Shown: positions 1 through 9,028 of the stretch, piece by piece
How the letters are laid out: every line of letters begins with the position of its first letter
Position numbering within the stretch: position 1 is the first letter of the stretch
Assembly (NCBI RefSeq): GCF_024347315.1
Contig: NZ_AP025460.1
Span: forward strand, 2,480,001 to 2,544,000
Reading direction: 5' to 3'
Origin: Vibrio atlanticus
GTDB lineage: Bacteria > Pseudomonadota > Gammaproteobacteria > Enterobacterales > Vibrionaceae
Length of the DNA: 64,000 nt
Notes under the pieces: model-generated
Databases searched by the model: none
Seen by the model: the letters and a program-made list of their open reading frames with translations, nothing else
What the model was told of the DNA's origin: nothing
Made by a program: the position numbers and the translations under genes

Positions 1-870
1 GATTGCTTGCTCTTTGATGCGGTTCTTAACTGCTTGCTTAAGCTCACGCTCCATGTTCTTACGAACTTCAGCTTTAAGACCTTCAACGCCTTCAGCTGCG
101 CCGAACTTAGAAACGAATTCTTCGTTTAGTTCTGGAAGCTCACGAGCTTCAACTTTGTTCAGCTTGATAGAGAACTTAGCAGCTTTACCTTTTAGGTTTT
201 CAGCGTGGTAATCTTCTGGGAAGTTTACTTCGATTTCGAATTCCATACCTGCTGTTTTACCAACGATACCGTCTTCAAAACCAGGGATCATGCGACCAGC
301 ACCCATCTCTAGTGGGAAGTTCTCAGCTTTACCGCCTTCGAACTCTTCACCGTCGATAGAACCAACGAAGTCGATAGTTGCACGAGAACCCGCGTCAGCA
401 GCAGCTTCAACTTCAGTCCAAGTTGCTTGTTGCTTACGTAGAGTTTCGATCATCTCTTCAACGTCAGCTTCTTTAACTTCTACTGCTGGTTTCTCAACAG
501 TGATGTTTTCTAGACCTTTCAGTTCAACTTCTGGGTAAACTTCAAAAGTTGCGTTGAATACTAGGTCAGCGCCTTCGTTGTTTTCAACTGGTGCGAAAGT
601 AGGTGCGCCAGCTGGGTTGATTTTCTCTTTAACGATCGCTTCGATGAAGTGACGTTGCATTACTTCGCCCATCACGTCTTGACGTACTGCTTTGCCGTAC
701 ATTTTAGCAACCATCTTCATTGGCACTTTGCCTTTACGGAAGCCATCGAAACGACGGTTTTTCGCGATGTTGCGTAGTTCAGCTGTAACTGCATCTTCGA
801 TGTTAGCAGCAGGAACAGTAATATTAAGACGGCGCTCTAGGCCTTCTAGCGTTTCAACAGTAACTTGCAT
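1..870 (-). CDS. tig: Trigger factor, ribosome-associated chaperone/prolyl isomerase (N-terminal and middle part; 3' end outside window)
   Basis: Trigger factor binds at the ribosomal exit tunnel and shields nascent chains. The reading frame is open from the ATG at 868-870 (minus strand) to the window edge, giving 290 residues of a family usually about 430 long. The ribosome-binding signature G-F-R-x-G-x-x-P is present at residues 43-50 (GFRKGKVP). The following FKBP-like isomerase region is also visible, including the segment around [12 protein letters not shown]. The C-terminal chaperone arms are missing only because the window ends. The start is supported by the family-typical N terminus [14 protein letters not shown]. 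The leader contains an inverted repeat GGCTCA/TGAGCC at 889-914, which might form a hairpin in the mRNA. Identity is certain. Confidence 0.97.
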   Translation of the reverse strand, partial: MQVTVETLEGLERRLNITVPAANIEDAVTAELRNIAKNRRFDGFRKGKVPMKMVAKMYGKAVRQDVMGEVMQRHFIEAIVKEKINPAGAPTFAPVENNEGADLVFNATFEVYPEVELKGLENITVEKPAVEVKEADVEEMIETLRKQQATWTEVEAAADAGSRATIDFVGSIDGEEFEGGKAENFPLEMGAGRMIPGFEDGIVGKTAGMEFEIEVNFPEDYHAENLKGKAAKFSIKLNKVEARELPELNEEFVSKFGAAEGVEGLKAEVRKNMERELKQAVKNRIKEQAI

Positions 871-1510
871 TATATAAACCTCAAAACTGGCTCAGTAATC
901 TGAGCATATGAGCCGTAACTTAGCTTTAATTCAAAAGCCGACGTTGTTGGCTGCATCCTTGTGTAGTGCTCTATCCGAACACCTAATTTAAAATCGAGCA
1001 TTGATGTCTGAATTGATTATTCAACCAAACACCAGACTAATCAGCGATATCTTCGTTCTTCACGCGTCGATTAAAACGCAATAAAGCTTGTTTTCGAAAA
1101 CAAGAAAGGTATCTCCGATTAGCCTCAGGACAGAAATTTTAGACGCGACATTCTAGCGATCTGTTTAATCTCTGTCGAGCCGTTCACCTCTGCATGATGA
1201 TGAATGCTCTAAATTCGTCCAACTAAATGATACAAAAACGATCAAATCATCACTTAGCACAACAGAAATGGGGACAATAGCGACTTTTTCAAGGGAATCG
1301 AGGGCTTTTTTTGCTAAAAACCTTAAAAAGAGATCTTGCTCTTGTTTTACCCCTCAGAGTCGATAACTTTTTCAACAATCCCCGTTACAAACCCTTAACC
1401 TACATCCATCTGGCGACTGTCTACTTTCAGCAAACACTACCGCTATTTGCTACCATAAACGAGAGAAGACGGGCTTGATTGATTACCAAAGAAATTAGCG
1501 GAGAGCCTTC
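871..1510. other. Intergenic region between divergent tig and dctB
   Basis: This 640-base region has no convincing gene and no tRNA-like signature. It must hold the tig promoter (minus) and the dctB promoter (plus). It contains the inverted repeat GGCTCA/TGAGCC (889-914) in the tig leader, a perfect 18-bp palindrome CTTGTTTTCGAAAACAAG (1087-1104), and GCAAA/TTTGC flanking about 11 bases just upstream of dctB (around 1430-1450). No promoter hexamers could be chosen with confidence. Confidence 0.6.
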
Positions 1511-3373
1511 ATGTTTCAAGCTTTTAGAATCCCAATACTATTAATGGCCATATACAGTCTACTGATGGTCTTTGGCGGTCATTGGGTGTGGAGTACAAGT
1601 CATGAAAGTTTGTTAAATGATCATCAATCTAAGCTAGACCGCTTTTCGGTTCATATTTCAAGCCAATTGGATAAGTTCGCGCACATTCCAGAGCTGCTTT
1701 CAAAAGACAAAGAACTGGTCGATGCCCTTCACTCTCCAAGTAACTCTGCGCAAATCGAACTCACCAATCGCTATCTAGAGCACGTAAATTCGGTGATTCA
1801 AGCGTCCGACACTTATTTATTAGACAGCATTGGCACCACTATCGCAGCCAGTAACTGGAATCTACCGCGTTCTTTTATTCGTCGAAATTTCGCTTTCCGT
1901 CCCTACTTTCAAGAAGCGATTCTTGGCAATGAAAATCAATATTTTGCGCTAGGTTCAACCTCTGGGAAACGAGGCTATTATTATTCTTACCCCGTCTCCT
2001 ATGCCGCCGAGATTATTGGCGTCATTGTCGTAAAGATGGATTTATCGCTGATTGAAGCAAGTTGGAAAGGCAAACAGAGTTTTTTTGTTGCTGACGATAA
2101 AGACCAAATCGTATTCATGTCGAGTAATCCTGAATGGCTGTTCAAAAGCCTTCAGCCGCTGAGCCAAGCACAGCAAGCTCGAATTCAAGAAAGCAGGCAG
2201 TATCTCGATACCAAAATAGAAAGCCTGCACTTCTCGGGTGACTTAGAGAGTGCTACTAGCAATATTGAGTCTCCCCACAAGCTCGTCCAAGAGCAATTCT
2301 TTAGCTCATCACGCTTCTTAGCCGAACCGAAACTCACCATACGGGTATTTTCTCCGACCCACTTAGTTTGGTGGGATCTGGTGGCTTACCTAGTGGTTTT
2401 GAGCCTTATCTTTGCGATTATTTATCTAACGATGCAGCTCAATCACCATCGACAACAAAGGCGTGCCCAAATTGATAGGCTGCAATCTGAAGCCAAGCAA
2501 AAGCTAGAGTTTCAAGTACTTGAGCGCACATCAGAGCTGCACGTCGAGATTAAACATCGTATCGAAACCGAACATGTACTGAGGCAGACACAAGACGAAC
2601 TCATCCAAGCCGCCAAACTAGCGGTGCTAGGGCAAATGTCGGCAAGCATTAGCCATGAGTTGAATAACCCTCTCGCTGCGATTCGCAGTTATGCCGACAA
2701 CGGCCGACTGTTTCTTGCCAAAGAAAAGACCGATCGTGTCGATGACAACCTCTCGCGAATCTCGGCGCTCACTGATCGCATGGCGAAAATCAGCCACCAG
2801 CTTCGCTCCTTCGCCAAGAAATCCACCGCGGAAGAGCTACACACGTTGCAGATACTTCCCGTATTGCACTCGTCAAGAGAGCTGATGAAACCACAACTCA
2901 AGAGTGAACGAGTAAAGGTCAACGAACTTCCTGAAACCTTTGATGCTTGCGTGCTCGCCAACGCCATTCAATTGGAACAAGTGATCATTAATTTGCTGAC
3001 CAACGCGATTCAGGCGATGGAACAACAAAGCGACAAGCAATTAGCTATTCTGTTAGAGGTTAGGGAATCCGACCATCAACAAACCAGCACCTTGCTGATT
3101 CATGTCGATGATAATGGCCCCGGCTTCACTTCCTCTTCGAGCGGAGATTTTTTTGAACCTTTCCATACCACCAAGAAAAACGGACTTGGACTTGGGTTAT
3201 CGATTTCTCAACAAATAATCAGCGGAATCAACGGCAAGCTCGTTACCGGTCACAGCCCTCAAGGTGGCGCTCGATTCAGCATAGAGTTGCCCCTTGTTGA
3301 GCAAGAACAAAAAGAAAAAAACCAACACCCAAACCAAAAACAACAGACTGAGATTAAACCGTTAGCAAGCTAG
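1511..3373 (+). CDS. dctB: C4-dicarboxylate sensor histidine kinase DctB
   Basis: This is the membrane sensor kinase that detects C4-dicarboxylates (succinate, fumarate, malate) and phosphorylates DctD. At 620 residues it has the family length. TM1 is at about residues 5-27, followed by a periplasmic double-Cache-like sensor (about 30-295), TM2 at about 298-320, a coiled-coil linker, then the kinase core. The H-box SHELNNPLAAIRSYADNG has the phospho-acceptor His382. An N-box (NLLTNAIQAM) and intact G-boxes (DDNGPGF, GLGLGLS) follow. The C-terminal tail is rich in K, Q and N. GGAG precedes the ATG at 1511. dctD follows within 80 bases and the target operon dctPQM lies next to it in the opposite orientation. 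Confidence 0.93.
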   Translation: MFQAFRIPILLMAIYSLLMVFGGHWVWSTSHESLLNDHQSKLDRFSVHISSQLDKFAHIPELLSKDKELVDALHSPSNSAQIELTNRYLEHVNSVIQASDTYLLDSIGTTIAASNWNLPRSFIRRNFAFRPYFQEAILGNENQYFALGSTSGKRGYYYSYPVSYAAEIIGVIVVKMDLSLIEASWKGKQSFFVADDKDQIVFMSSNPEWLFKSLQPLSQAQQARIQESRQYLDTKIESLHFSGDLESATSNIESPHKLVQEQFFSSSRFLAEPKLTIRVFSPTHLVWWDLVAYLVVLSLIFAIIYLTMQLNHHRQQRRAQIDRLQSEAKQKLEFQVLERTSELHVEIKHRIETEHVLRQTQDELIQAAKLAVLGQMSASISHELNNPLAAIRSYADNGRLFLAKEKTDRVDDNLSRISALTDRMAKISHQLRSFAKKSTAEELHTLQILPVLHSSRELMKPQLKSERVKVNELPETFDACVLANAIQLEQVIINLLTNAIQAMEQQSDKQLAILLEVRESDHQQTSTLLIHVDDNGPGFTSSSSGDFFEPFHTTKKNGLGLGLSISQQIISGINGKLVTGHSPQGGARFSIELPLVEQEQKEKNQHPNQKQQTEIKPLAS

Positions 3374-3448
3374 CTATTGAACAAGCGAGTCAACCAACAA
3401 GCAAAAAACTCAGCGATAATCAGAATACAAAGAAGTAAAGGAATCACT

Positions 3449-4798
3449 ATGTGTCACGTCTATTTCATTGATGATGAATCCGACCTAAGAATGGCGATTG
3501 AACAGAGCTTTGAGCTCGCCGATATTGAAGCGGAGTTCTTTCCCGATGCCGAATCTGCTCTGCTCGCAATTCAAGAGAACGGCTTACCCCACGTAATCAT
3601 CACTGATATCTGTTTACCGGGTATTTCCGGGCATGACTTGCTCAACACCGTAATGCACAAAGACAAAGAAGTCCCCGTAATCATGATCACTGGCCACGGC
3701 GATATCTCCATGGCCGTACAAGCAATCCAAGACGGCGCGTATGACTTCATTGAAAAGCCGTTCGCCAATGAACGTCTAATCGAAACCACTAAGCGAGCGA
3801 TAGAAAAACGCCAACTTACCCTTGAGAATCTTGAATTGAAGCGCTCTCTCAAGGCCAGTAAAGCGCTTGGACCAAGAATCATTGGTGACACGCAATCAAT
3901 GACCGAGCTGCGTTCTATCATCACCCACGTTGCCGACACTAACGCCGATATTTTGTTGTTTGGTGAGACAGGTACGGGCAAAGAATTAGTCGCACGATCC
4001 CTACATGAGCAAAGCAGTCGACGAGAACAGAACTTTGTTGCCGTCAATTGCGGGGCGGTTCCAGAAAATCTGATTGAAAGTGAGTTGTATGGCCATGAAA
4101 AAGGCGCATTCACAGGTGCTGAGAGTAAACGCATTGGCAAGTTCGAGTTTGCTCAAGGCGGAACCCTATTCTTAGATGAGATCGAATCCATGCCGATGCA
4201 GGCACAAATTCGCCTGTTACGTGTCTTGCAAGAACGCGTCATCGAAAGAGTTGGCTCAAACGGATTGGTCCCACTTGATATTCGAGTCATCGCCGCAACC
4301 AAAGTTGACTTGAAAAAGGCAGCTGAAGAAGGAACTTTCAGACAAGACCTTTACTACCGATTGAATGTTGTCACCCTAGATTTACCGCCGTTGAGAAGCC
4401 GCCAAGAGGATATCCCAGCACTCTTCCACCACTTCTTACTGGTCGCTGCGGCACGTTATGGCAAAACAGCCCCGGCAATTCCACAGAAAGAACTGCACGA
4501 GCTTTTAGCCCACGATTGGCCGGGAAATGTACGAGAATTGCGTAACACTGCGGAGCGTTTCGTACTTTTAGGCAAGCTATCTCACTTATCAGACAGCACT
4601 TCGGAGTCGACCCAGTATTTGTCGTTAGCAGAACTGGTTTGTGATTTTGAGAAAAACACGTTAAAGCAAGCGCTTATTGAGTGTAATGGCAGCATCAAAG
4701 AGACGATGGATAGGCTGCAACTTCCCCGAAAAACACTCTACGATAAGATGCAAAAACACCAGCTAGTGAAAGAGTCATACAGACAAAACGAAAACTAA
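3449..4798 (+). CDS. dctD: C4-dicarboxylate response regulator DctD, sigma-54 activator
   Basis: This is an NtrC-class activator that works with sigma-54 RNA polymerase to switch on dicarboxylate transport. The receiver domain (about 1-120) has the acidic pair D8/D9, phospho-acceptor Asp53 and a conserved Lys in IEKPF. The AAA+ domain (about 145-385) has Walker A GETGTGKE, the sigma-54 contact loop GAFTGA and Walker B GGTLFLDEIE. A Fis-type helix-turn-helix lies at the C terminus (NGSIKETMDRLQLPRKTLY). I chose the ATG at 3449 (449 aa) because AAAGGA precedes it and the receiver starts immediately (MCHVYFIDDE). The TTG further upstream at 3377 would add a non-conserved tail. It is co-transcribed with dctB. 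Its likely target is the sigma-54 promoter of dctP at 8323-8337. Confidence 0.93.
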   Translation: MCHVYFIDDESDLRMAIEQSFELADIEAEFFPDAESALLAIQENGLPHVIITDICLPGISGHDLLNTVMHKDKEVPVIMITGHGDISMAVQAIQDGAYDFIEKPFANERLIETTKRAIEKRQLTLENLELKRSLKASKALGPRIIGDTQSMTELRSIITHVADTNADILLFGETGTGKELVARSLHEQSSRREQNFVAVNCGAVPENLIESELYGHEKGAFTGAESKRIGKFEFAQGGTLFLDEIESMPMQAQIRLLRVLQERVIERVGSNGLVPLDIRVIAATKVDLKKAAEEGTFRQDLYYRLNVVTLDLPPLRSRQEDIPALFHHFLLVAAARYGKTAPAIPQKELHELLAHDWPGNVRELRNTAERFVLLGKLSHLSDSTSESTQYLSLAELVCDFEKNTLKQALIECNGSIKETMDRLQLPRKTLYDKMQKHQLVKESYRQNEN

Positions 4799-4876
4799 AT
4801 TAGATTTGGGAGCAAGATCACCTATACTTATTTTGATAATAGGATGTTATGCAATCAAAGTAATAAGGAAATAACT

Positions 4877-5050
4877 ATGGGTGAGAAAACAAGAGTTCCC
4901 TCGATCACCGATACTTTCGAGATAGATGGTATTTTTTATACTGACAATCATGTCGATCTATACACGCCAGAATTAGAGGCAAAAAGAGCGCTGTATGAGC
5001 AGATTGATTCAGGTTCTAGATATGGCAAGATTATCGATGAGGAGGTTTAA
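4877..5050 (+). CDS. Small hypothetical protein (57 aa)
   Basis: I do not recognise this protein. It begins MGEKTRVPSITDTFEIDG, is acidic and soluble, and has no signal peptide, membrane segment or cysteines. AAGGAA lies 6 bases upstream of the ATG at 4877, a good ribosome binding site. An ATG at 4844 in the same frame lacks one. It follows dctD by 78 bases on the same strand, so it may be a distal gene of the dctBD transcript. Its stop codon lies between the arms of the 5036-5061 hairpin. It is a plausible real gene given the site and the protein-like composition, but its function is unknown. Confidence 0.6.
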   Translation: MGEKTRVPSITDTFEIDGIFYTDNHVDLYTPELEAKRALYEQIDSGSRYGKIIDEEV

Positions 5051-5061
5051 CCCTCCTCATC
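5036..5061. terminator. Hairpin between convergent small ORF and dctM
   Basis: GATGAGGAGG (5036-5045) pairs perfectly with CCTCCTCATC (5052-5061). No T-run follows on either strand, so termination strength is uncertain. Its position between two converging genes fits a shared 3' end. Confidence 0.45.
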
Positions 5062-5082
5062 ACTTCGTTGTTACTTCACTAT

Positions 5083-6444
5083 CTACTTAGTGATGATCTC
5101 TGGCCCCATCAAGGTGGTCGGTAACCATGTTGATACCCAAGGTACGTAAGTTACGATAATCAAGAACAAGAACATCACGCCAACCCACGGCAACGCTGCT
5201 TTTACCACGTTCATCATCGACATCTTCGCGACCCCGGCGGTCACAAACAAATTGAGCCCAACAGGCGGCGTTATCATCCCTATCTCCATGTTCACCACCA
5301 TCATGATACCTAGGTGAATTGGGTCGATACCCAGTGCAATTGCAATTGGGAATACCAACGGCGCAACGATGATCAGCAAACCTGATGGCTCCATGAACTG
5401 CCCACCAATCAAGAGTAGAACGTTCACCACAATCAAGAAGGTGATCGGACCCAAGCCTGCAGAAAGCATAGACTCAGTGATCATCTGAGGAATGCGTTCC
5501 TCTGTCAGTACATGCTTAAGAATCAGAGCATTGGCAATGATAAACAGCAGCATGATGGTCAGCTTACCTGCATCATAGAGCGTGTCTTTGGTATCTTTGT
5601 GGAAGAAGGTTTGGAACACTTTAATCAAAGCAGGCTTTGTATTCTTCTTGTCAGCGAAAGGCCCCATATCTTTATAGATAAAGTTGGCAATAAAGAACGC
5701 GTATACCGCTGCAACAGCCGCCGCTTCCGTCGGCGTAAAGATACCGCCGTAGATACCACCCAAAATGATGACAATCAGTAGCAGACCCCAACTTGCGTCT
5801 TTTGCTGCTGCGAACATCTCACCCCAGCCCACAAACGGCTGTGCAGGAATCTTCTTAATACGTGCTGCAATGTAGATAGCAATCATCAACATCACACCCG
5901 CCAACAGGCCAGGAATCACGCCGCCTAAGAACATACGACCGACAGATACATCCGTCGCCGCAGCGTAAACCACCATAACGATGGATGGTGGAATCAAGAT
6001 ACCCAACGTACCCGCGTTACAGATCACCCCTGCCGCGAACTCTTTTGTGTAGCCGTTTTTGATCATACCCGCGATAACAATACTACCGATTGCCACTACC
6101 GTTGCTGGAGACGACCCAGATAACGCTGCGAACATCATACACGCCACAACCGATGCCATTGCTAAACCGCCGCGGAACCAACCCACCATTGCAATAGCAA
6201 AACGGATAATACGTTTCGCCACACCACCTGTGGACATGAAGCTAGAGGCCAAGATAAAGAAAGGAATCGCTAAGAGAGTGTAATGGCCTGCAAATGCATT
6301 AAACAGCGTTTGTGCAACGGATGCCAAAGAAGCATCTGAATGCATCAATAAGAATATGACGCTTGATAATCCGAGGGAAATCGCAATTGGTACACCGACC
6401 AACATGAAAGCAATTACCATTAAAAATAGAAATAACATTGCCAT
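5083..6444 (-). CDS. dctM: TRAP transporter large permease DctM (C4-dicarboxylates)
   Basis: This is the large membrane subunit of a tripartite ATP-independent periplasmic transporter, which couples dicarboxylate import to the sodium gradient. The 453 residues are almost wholly hydrophobic, with about 11-12 membrane segments. Family landmarks include GVPIAISLGLSSVIFLL near the N terminus, AALSGSSPATVVAIGSI, GTLGILIPPSIVMVVY, GIFTPTEAAAVAAVYAF and MITPPVGLNLFVTAG. It is the last gene of dctPQM and starts 3 bases after the dctQ stop codon. Expected partners are DctQ in the inner membrane and DctP in the periplasm. Confidence 0.94.
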   Translation of the reverse strand: MAMLFLFLMVIAFMLVGVPIAISLGLSSVIFLLMHSDASLASVAQTLFNAFAGHYTLLAIPFFILASSFMSTGGVAKRIIRFAIAMVGWFRGGLAMASVVACMMFAALSGSSPATVVAIGSIVIAGMIKNGYTKEFAAGVICNAGTLGILIPPSIVMVVYAAATDVSVGRMFLGGVIPGLLAGVMLMIAIYIAARIKKIPAQPFVGWGEMFAAAKDASWGLLLIVIILGGIYGGIFTPTEAAAVAAVYAFFIANFIYKDMGPFADKKNTKPALIKVFQTFFHKDTKDTLYDAGKLTIMLLFIIANALILKHVLTEERIPQMITESMLSAGLGPITFLIVVNVLLLIGGQFMEPSGLLIIVAPLVFPIAIALGIDPIHLGIMMVVNMEIGMITPPVGLNLFVTAGVAKMSMMNVVKAALPWVGVMFLFLIIVTYVPWVSTWLPTTLMGPEIITK

Positions 6445-6446
6445 GA

Positions 6447-7202
6447 TTAGTCTTCCTTACCGTTAGATTTTGTACCCGACTCATTCGCCTTGTTTTGCTT
6501 AGTCGAATCCAATACCGCTGTCGCGTCTTCATCAGAACCCGCTAACACATCAGCTTTCAATGCATCCAGCTCTTCTTCGGCTTCATGCCCCGCAATCATG
6601 CGGTCAAGCTTGCCTGTGACTACTTGGTAAGCAACTTGGGCAAAACGGAACGTCAGCATTGCCATACCAATAGGCAGTGCCATGTAAGGAATAAAACGTG
6701 GCAGTTTCTCGTATCGCTCGCCTTCATTCATCCAGTCGGCAAGGAACTGAAGCATCTCTGGCATTGGAATATCATCGGTCTCGTACCAAGCGCGCTCAGT
6801 CGCGAACGGGTACCAGTAATTCCATGAACCTATAAGAAGTAAGATTGAGAATGCTAGGCAGCTTGTGACGGCGATTAACGCATACACTTTGCGTAGCTTT
6901 TCTGGGGCAAGGTTGATGATCACATCAACACCAATGTGGAAGTGTTTTTTAACGCCATAAGATGCGCCCACTAACACCATCCAAGCGAACATGAACACCG
7001 TCAGTTCTAGTGCCCATAAGATATTGCCATTGAATGCGTATCGAAATACCACATTGGCAAAAGTAAGTAGCGTCATTGCGCCAAGGAAAAATGCGATTAA
7101 TGACTCTTCAATCACATCCGTAACTCTTCCGACTTTGGAAAAAAAAGAGGTTTCCAGTGCTGACTCGCTAGAATTTGGCTGTTCCATTTGAGGATTATCC
7201 AT
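6447..7202 (-). CDS. dctQ: TRAP transporter small permease DctQ
   Basis: This is the small membrane subunit that bridges DctM and the solute-binding DctP. Four membrane segments are visible: about residues 33-55, 61-84, 104-125 and 171-195. At 251 residues it is longer than many DctQ proteins because of two additions: a charged stretch between TM3 and TM4, and a hydrophilic acidic tail from about residue 198 (rich in E, D, K, N). A leader of about 25 residues precedes TM1. It sits between dctP and dctM, as usual for this operon. Confidence 0.9.
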   Translation of the reverse strand: MDNPQMEQPNSSESALETSFFSKVGRVTDVIEESLIAFFLGAMTLLTFANVVFRYAFNGNILWALELTVFMFAWMVLVGASYGVKKHFHIGVDVIINLAPEKLRKVYALIAVTSCLAFSILLLIGSWNYWYPFATERAWYETDDIPMPEMLQFLADWMNEGERYEKLPRFIPYMALPIGMAMLTFRFAQVAYQVVTGKLDRMIAGHEAEEELDALKADVLAGSDEDATAVLDSTKQNKANESGTKSNGKED

Positions 7203-7267
7203 AATTGACTCCGCTTATAGTTATTTTAATAAGGAGTGGCGAAATGCACGCCACTCCCTTAGCGGTG

Positions 7268-8263
7268 TTATTGGTTTGAAGCTAACGCTGCATCGATAAG
7301 ATCTGAACCGATGTCTTTTTCAAACTTCTTCCATACTGGTTGAAGCGCCGTTACCCATGCTTCACGCTGTTCAGGCGTAAGCGTACGAACCTCACCACCA
7401 GCTTCGATGATGTTGTTTTTGTTCGCTAGGTTAACTTTTGAAGATTCTGCGTTACGAGTCTCAGACACTTCTTGAACGATTGTGCCAAGTTGCGTACGTA
7501 CATCTTCAGGTAGGTCTTTCCAGAAGTCGTTCGACGTTACTACCAGGTAATCAAGGATACCGTGGTTAGTTTCTGTCACGCCGTCTTGTACTTCAAAGAA
7601 CTTCTTACCGTAAATGTTTGACCATGTGTTCTCTTGGCCATCGATAACCTTAGTTTGTAGGCCACCGTATACTTCTTTGAAAGACATCTTCTGTGGGTTA
7701 GCACCCAGTTGTTCAAACTGAGCAACCAATACGTCTGATGCTTGAACACGGAATTTCAAACCTTCCGCGTCTTCAGGATTGATAAGAGGTTTGTTTGCTG
7801 ACATCTGTTTCATGCCATTGTGCCAAAACGCTAGTCCTTGAAGGCCACGACGCTTCATCGCGTTCTTCAGCTTTTCGCCAGACTCTGAGTTTTGGAAACG
7901 GTCAACAGCTTCTACGTCTTCAAATAGGAAAGGAAGGTCAAAAATGCGGTATTTCTTAGTGAACTTCTCAAATTTAGACAGCGATGGCGCCGCCATTTGA
8001 ACATCACCATTTAACAGGGCTTCCAGTACTTTATTATCATCGTAGAGTGTTGAGTTAGGGAAAACTTGCATACAAGCTTTGCCATTCATTTCCGTGTTTA
8101 CTCGCTCTTCCAGTAAAGAAGCGGCAATGCCTTTCGGGTGCTTATCGGTATTGGTTACGTGACTGAACTTAATCACAATTTCACCTGGGTCACAGTTTGC
8201 AGCAGCATTAAAACTTGTGAGCGCCAGAGCAGATACAGACAGCAGGGTAAGAGGCTTAAACAT
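7268..8263 (-). CDS. dctP: TRAP transporter periplasmic dicarboxylate-binding protein DctP
   Basis: This periplasmic receptor captures C4-dicarboxylates and delivers them to DctQM. It has a Sec signal peptide of about 22 residues (MFKPLTLLSVSALALTSFNAAA), then the mature DctP fold. Typical landmarks are IKFSHVTNTDKHPKG, the substrate-carboxylate arginine region LKFRVQAS, and GGLQTKVIDGQENTWSNIY. The 331 residues match the family. It is the first gene of the operon and is preceded by a sigma-54 promoter (8323-8337), so DctD control is expected. AGGAG lies just upstream of the ATG. Confidence 0.95.
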   Translation of the reverse strand: MFKPLTLLSVSALALTSFNAAANCDPGEIVIKFSHVTNTDKHPKGIAASLLEERVNTEMNGKACMQVFPNSTLYDDNKVLEALLNGDVQMAAPSLSKFEKFTKKYRIFDLPFLFEDVEAVDRFQNSESGEKLKNAMKRRGLQGLAFWHNGMKQMSANKPLINPEDAEGLKFRVQASDVLVAQFEQLGANPQKMSFKEVYGGLQTKVIDGQENTWSNIYGKKFFEVQDGVTETNHGILDYLVVTSNDFWKDLPEDVRTQLGTIVQEVSETRNAESSKVNLANKNNIIEAGGEVRTLTPEQREAWVTALQPVWKKFEKDIGSDLIDAALASNQ

Positions 8264-8322
8264 TATTATTCTCCTTAGTAAACAAAGCAGCCCTTCAATG
8301 GGAACTGCGTGCTTTCACTAAG

Positions 8323-8337
8323 GCAATTAGCGCGCCA
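8323..8337 (-). promoter_or_regulatory. Sigma-54 promoter of dctPQM
   Basis: On the minus strand the sequence is TGGCGCGCTAATTGC. It has the invariant GG at -24 and GC at -12 separated by exactly 10 bases, and differs from the consensus TGGCACG-N4-TTGC by one base. Transcription would begin near 8311, giving a leader of about 48 bases before the dctP ATG. The neighbouring sigma-54 activator DctD makes functional sense of it. Confidence 0.85.
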
Positions 8338-8390
8338 CATCAACACAATTCATTAACAAGCCTTTAACCACAAGGCTTCATCAGATCTAC

Positions 8391-8416
8391 TTGCAGTTGT
8401 CGCTAACTCGCTGCAA
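8391..8416. promoter_or_regulatory. Inverted repeat, candidate DctD upstream activator site
   Basis: TTGCAG (8391-8396) and CTGCAA (8411-8416) form a perfect inverted repeat with a 14-base spacer, about 55-80 bases upstream of the dctP sigma-54 promoter. That is where enhancer sites for NtrC-type activators are commonly found. Assignment to DctD rests on position only. Confidence 0.4.
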
Positions 8417-8488
8417 AAATTAATGGGTGGAAAATGACACATAGAATATTTGTAAATGGGTGGAAGCTGACCAATGTATTAGTAATGA

Positions 8489-8505
8489 ATGAGGTCTGAC
8501 CAAAA
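8489..8505. promoter_or_regulatory. FadR-like GGTCTGACC core upstream of thioesterase
   Basis: The perfect core GGTCTGACC lies at 8493-8501. It matches the centre of the E. coli-type FadR consensus TGGTCNGACCA, but the flanks of the 17-mer match poorly. It lies about 105-120 bases upstream of the thioesterase ATG. The similar GGTCTGA-centred palindrome upstream of pfaA makes it worth noting; alone it is weak. Confidence 0.3.
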
Positions 8506-8609
8506 GCCACATTACCGATGATGTCTTGAAGTAATTTCGACCTATCCTGTAGAGTGCTGCACAACTTAGTCAGATTTACTGTCCCACTACTTACCAAGAG
8601 TTGATACCA

Positions 8610-9017
8610 ATGAGTCAGATCTACCATCACCCAGTACAAATTTACTATGAAGATACCGATCACTCTGGTGTGGTTTATCACCCAAACTTTCTTAAATACT
8701 TCGAGCGGGCACGCGAACATGTCTTGGGCAGCGATAAACTGGCGGAATTGTGGAATGAGCACGGACTAGGTTTTGCGGTCTATAAAGCCAACATGACTTT
8801 TCAAGATGGGGTTGAGTTCGCTGAGATCTGCGACATCCGAACCTCTTTTGAACTCGATGGAAAATACAAAACCTTATGGCGACAAGAGGTATGGCGTAAA
8901 GATGCGACTAAGCCTGCCGTGATTGGTGATATTGAAATGGTCTGCCTTGATAAAGACAAGCAACTGCAGCCAGTGCCTGCTGAAGTATTAAAAGCGATGC
9001 TTGGCGAAACGAGCTAA
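8610..9017 (+). CDS. Acyl-CoA thioesterase, 4HBT/YbgC hotdog family (orf6-like, PUFA locus)
   Basis: This is a single-hotdog thioesterase that hydrolyses acyl-CoA or acyl-ACP. The family signature YYEDTDHSGVVYHPNF lies at residues 12-27, with Asp17 at the catalytic position of the 4-hydroxybenzoyl-CoA thioesterase family. I chose the ATG at 8610 (135 aa), preceded by AAGAG; a TTG at 8601 would add only three residues. A thioesterase called Orf6 accompanies the pfa cluster in Photobacterium and related marine bacteria (established knowledge). Its place beside pfaE and pfaA suggests it releases or edits the PUFA product, which is inference. It converges with pfaE and is 11 bases from it. Confidence 0.85.
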   Translation: MSQIYHHPVQIYYEDTDHSGVVYHPNFLKYFERAREHVLGSDKLAELWNEHGLGFAVYKANMTFQDGVEFAEICDIRTSFELDGKYKTLWRQEVWRKDATKPAVIGDIEMVCLDKDKQLQPVPAEVLKAMLGETS

Positions 9018-9028
9018 CTTTATTTTAT

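Noticed and set aside
871..1510. tRNA gene or other RNA gene upstream of tig
   Set aside because: No T-loop (GTTCGAATC-like) or acceptor pairing, and no terminator, was found on either strand.
3571..4140. 189-codon antisense frame within dctD
   Set aside because: It is a shadow of the well-supported DctD coding frame. No ribosome site or family resemblance was seen.
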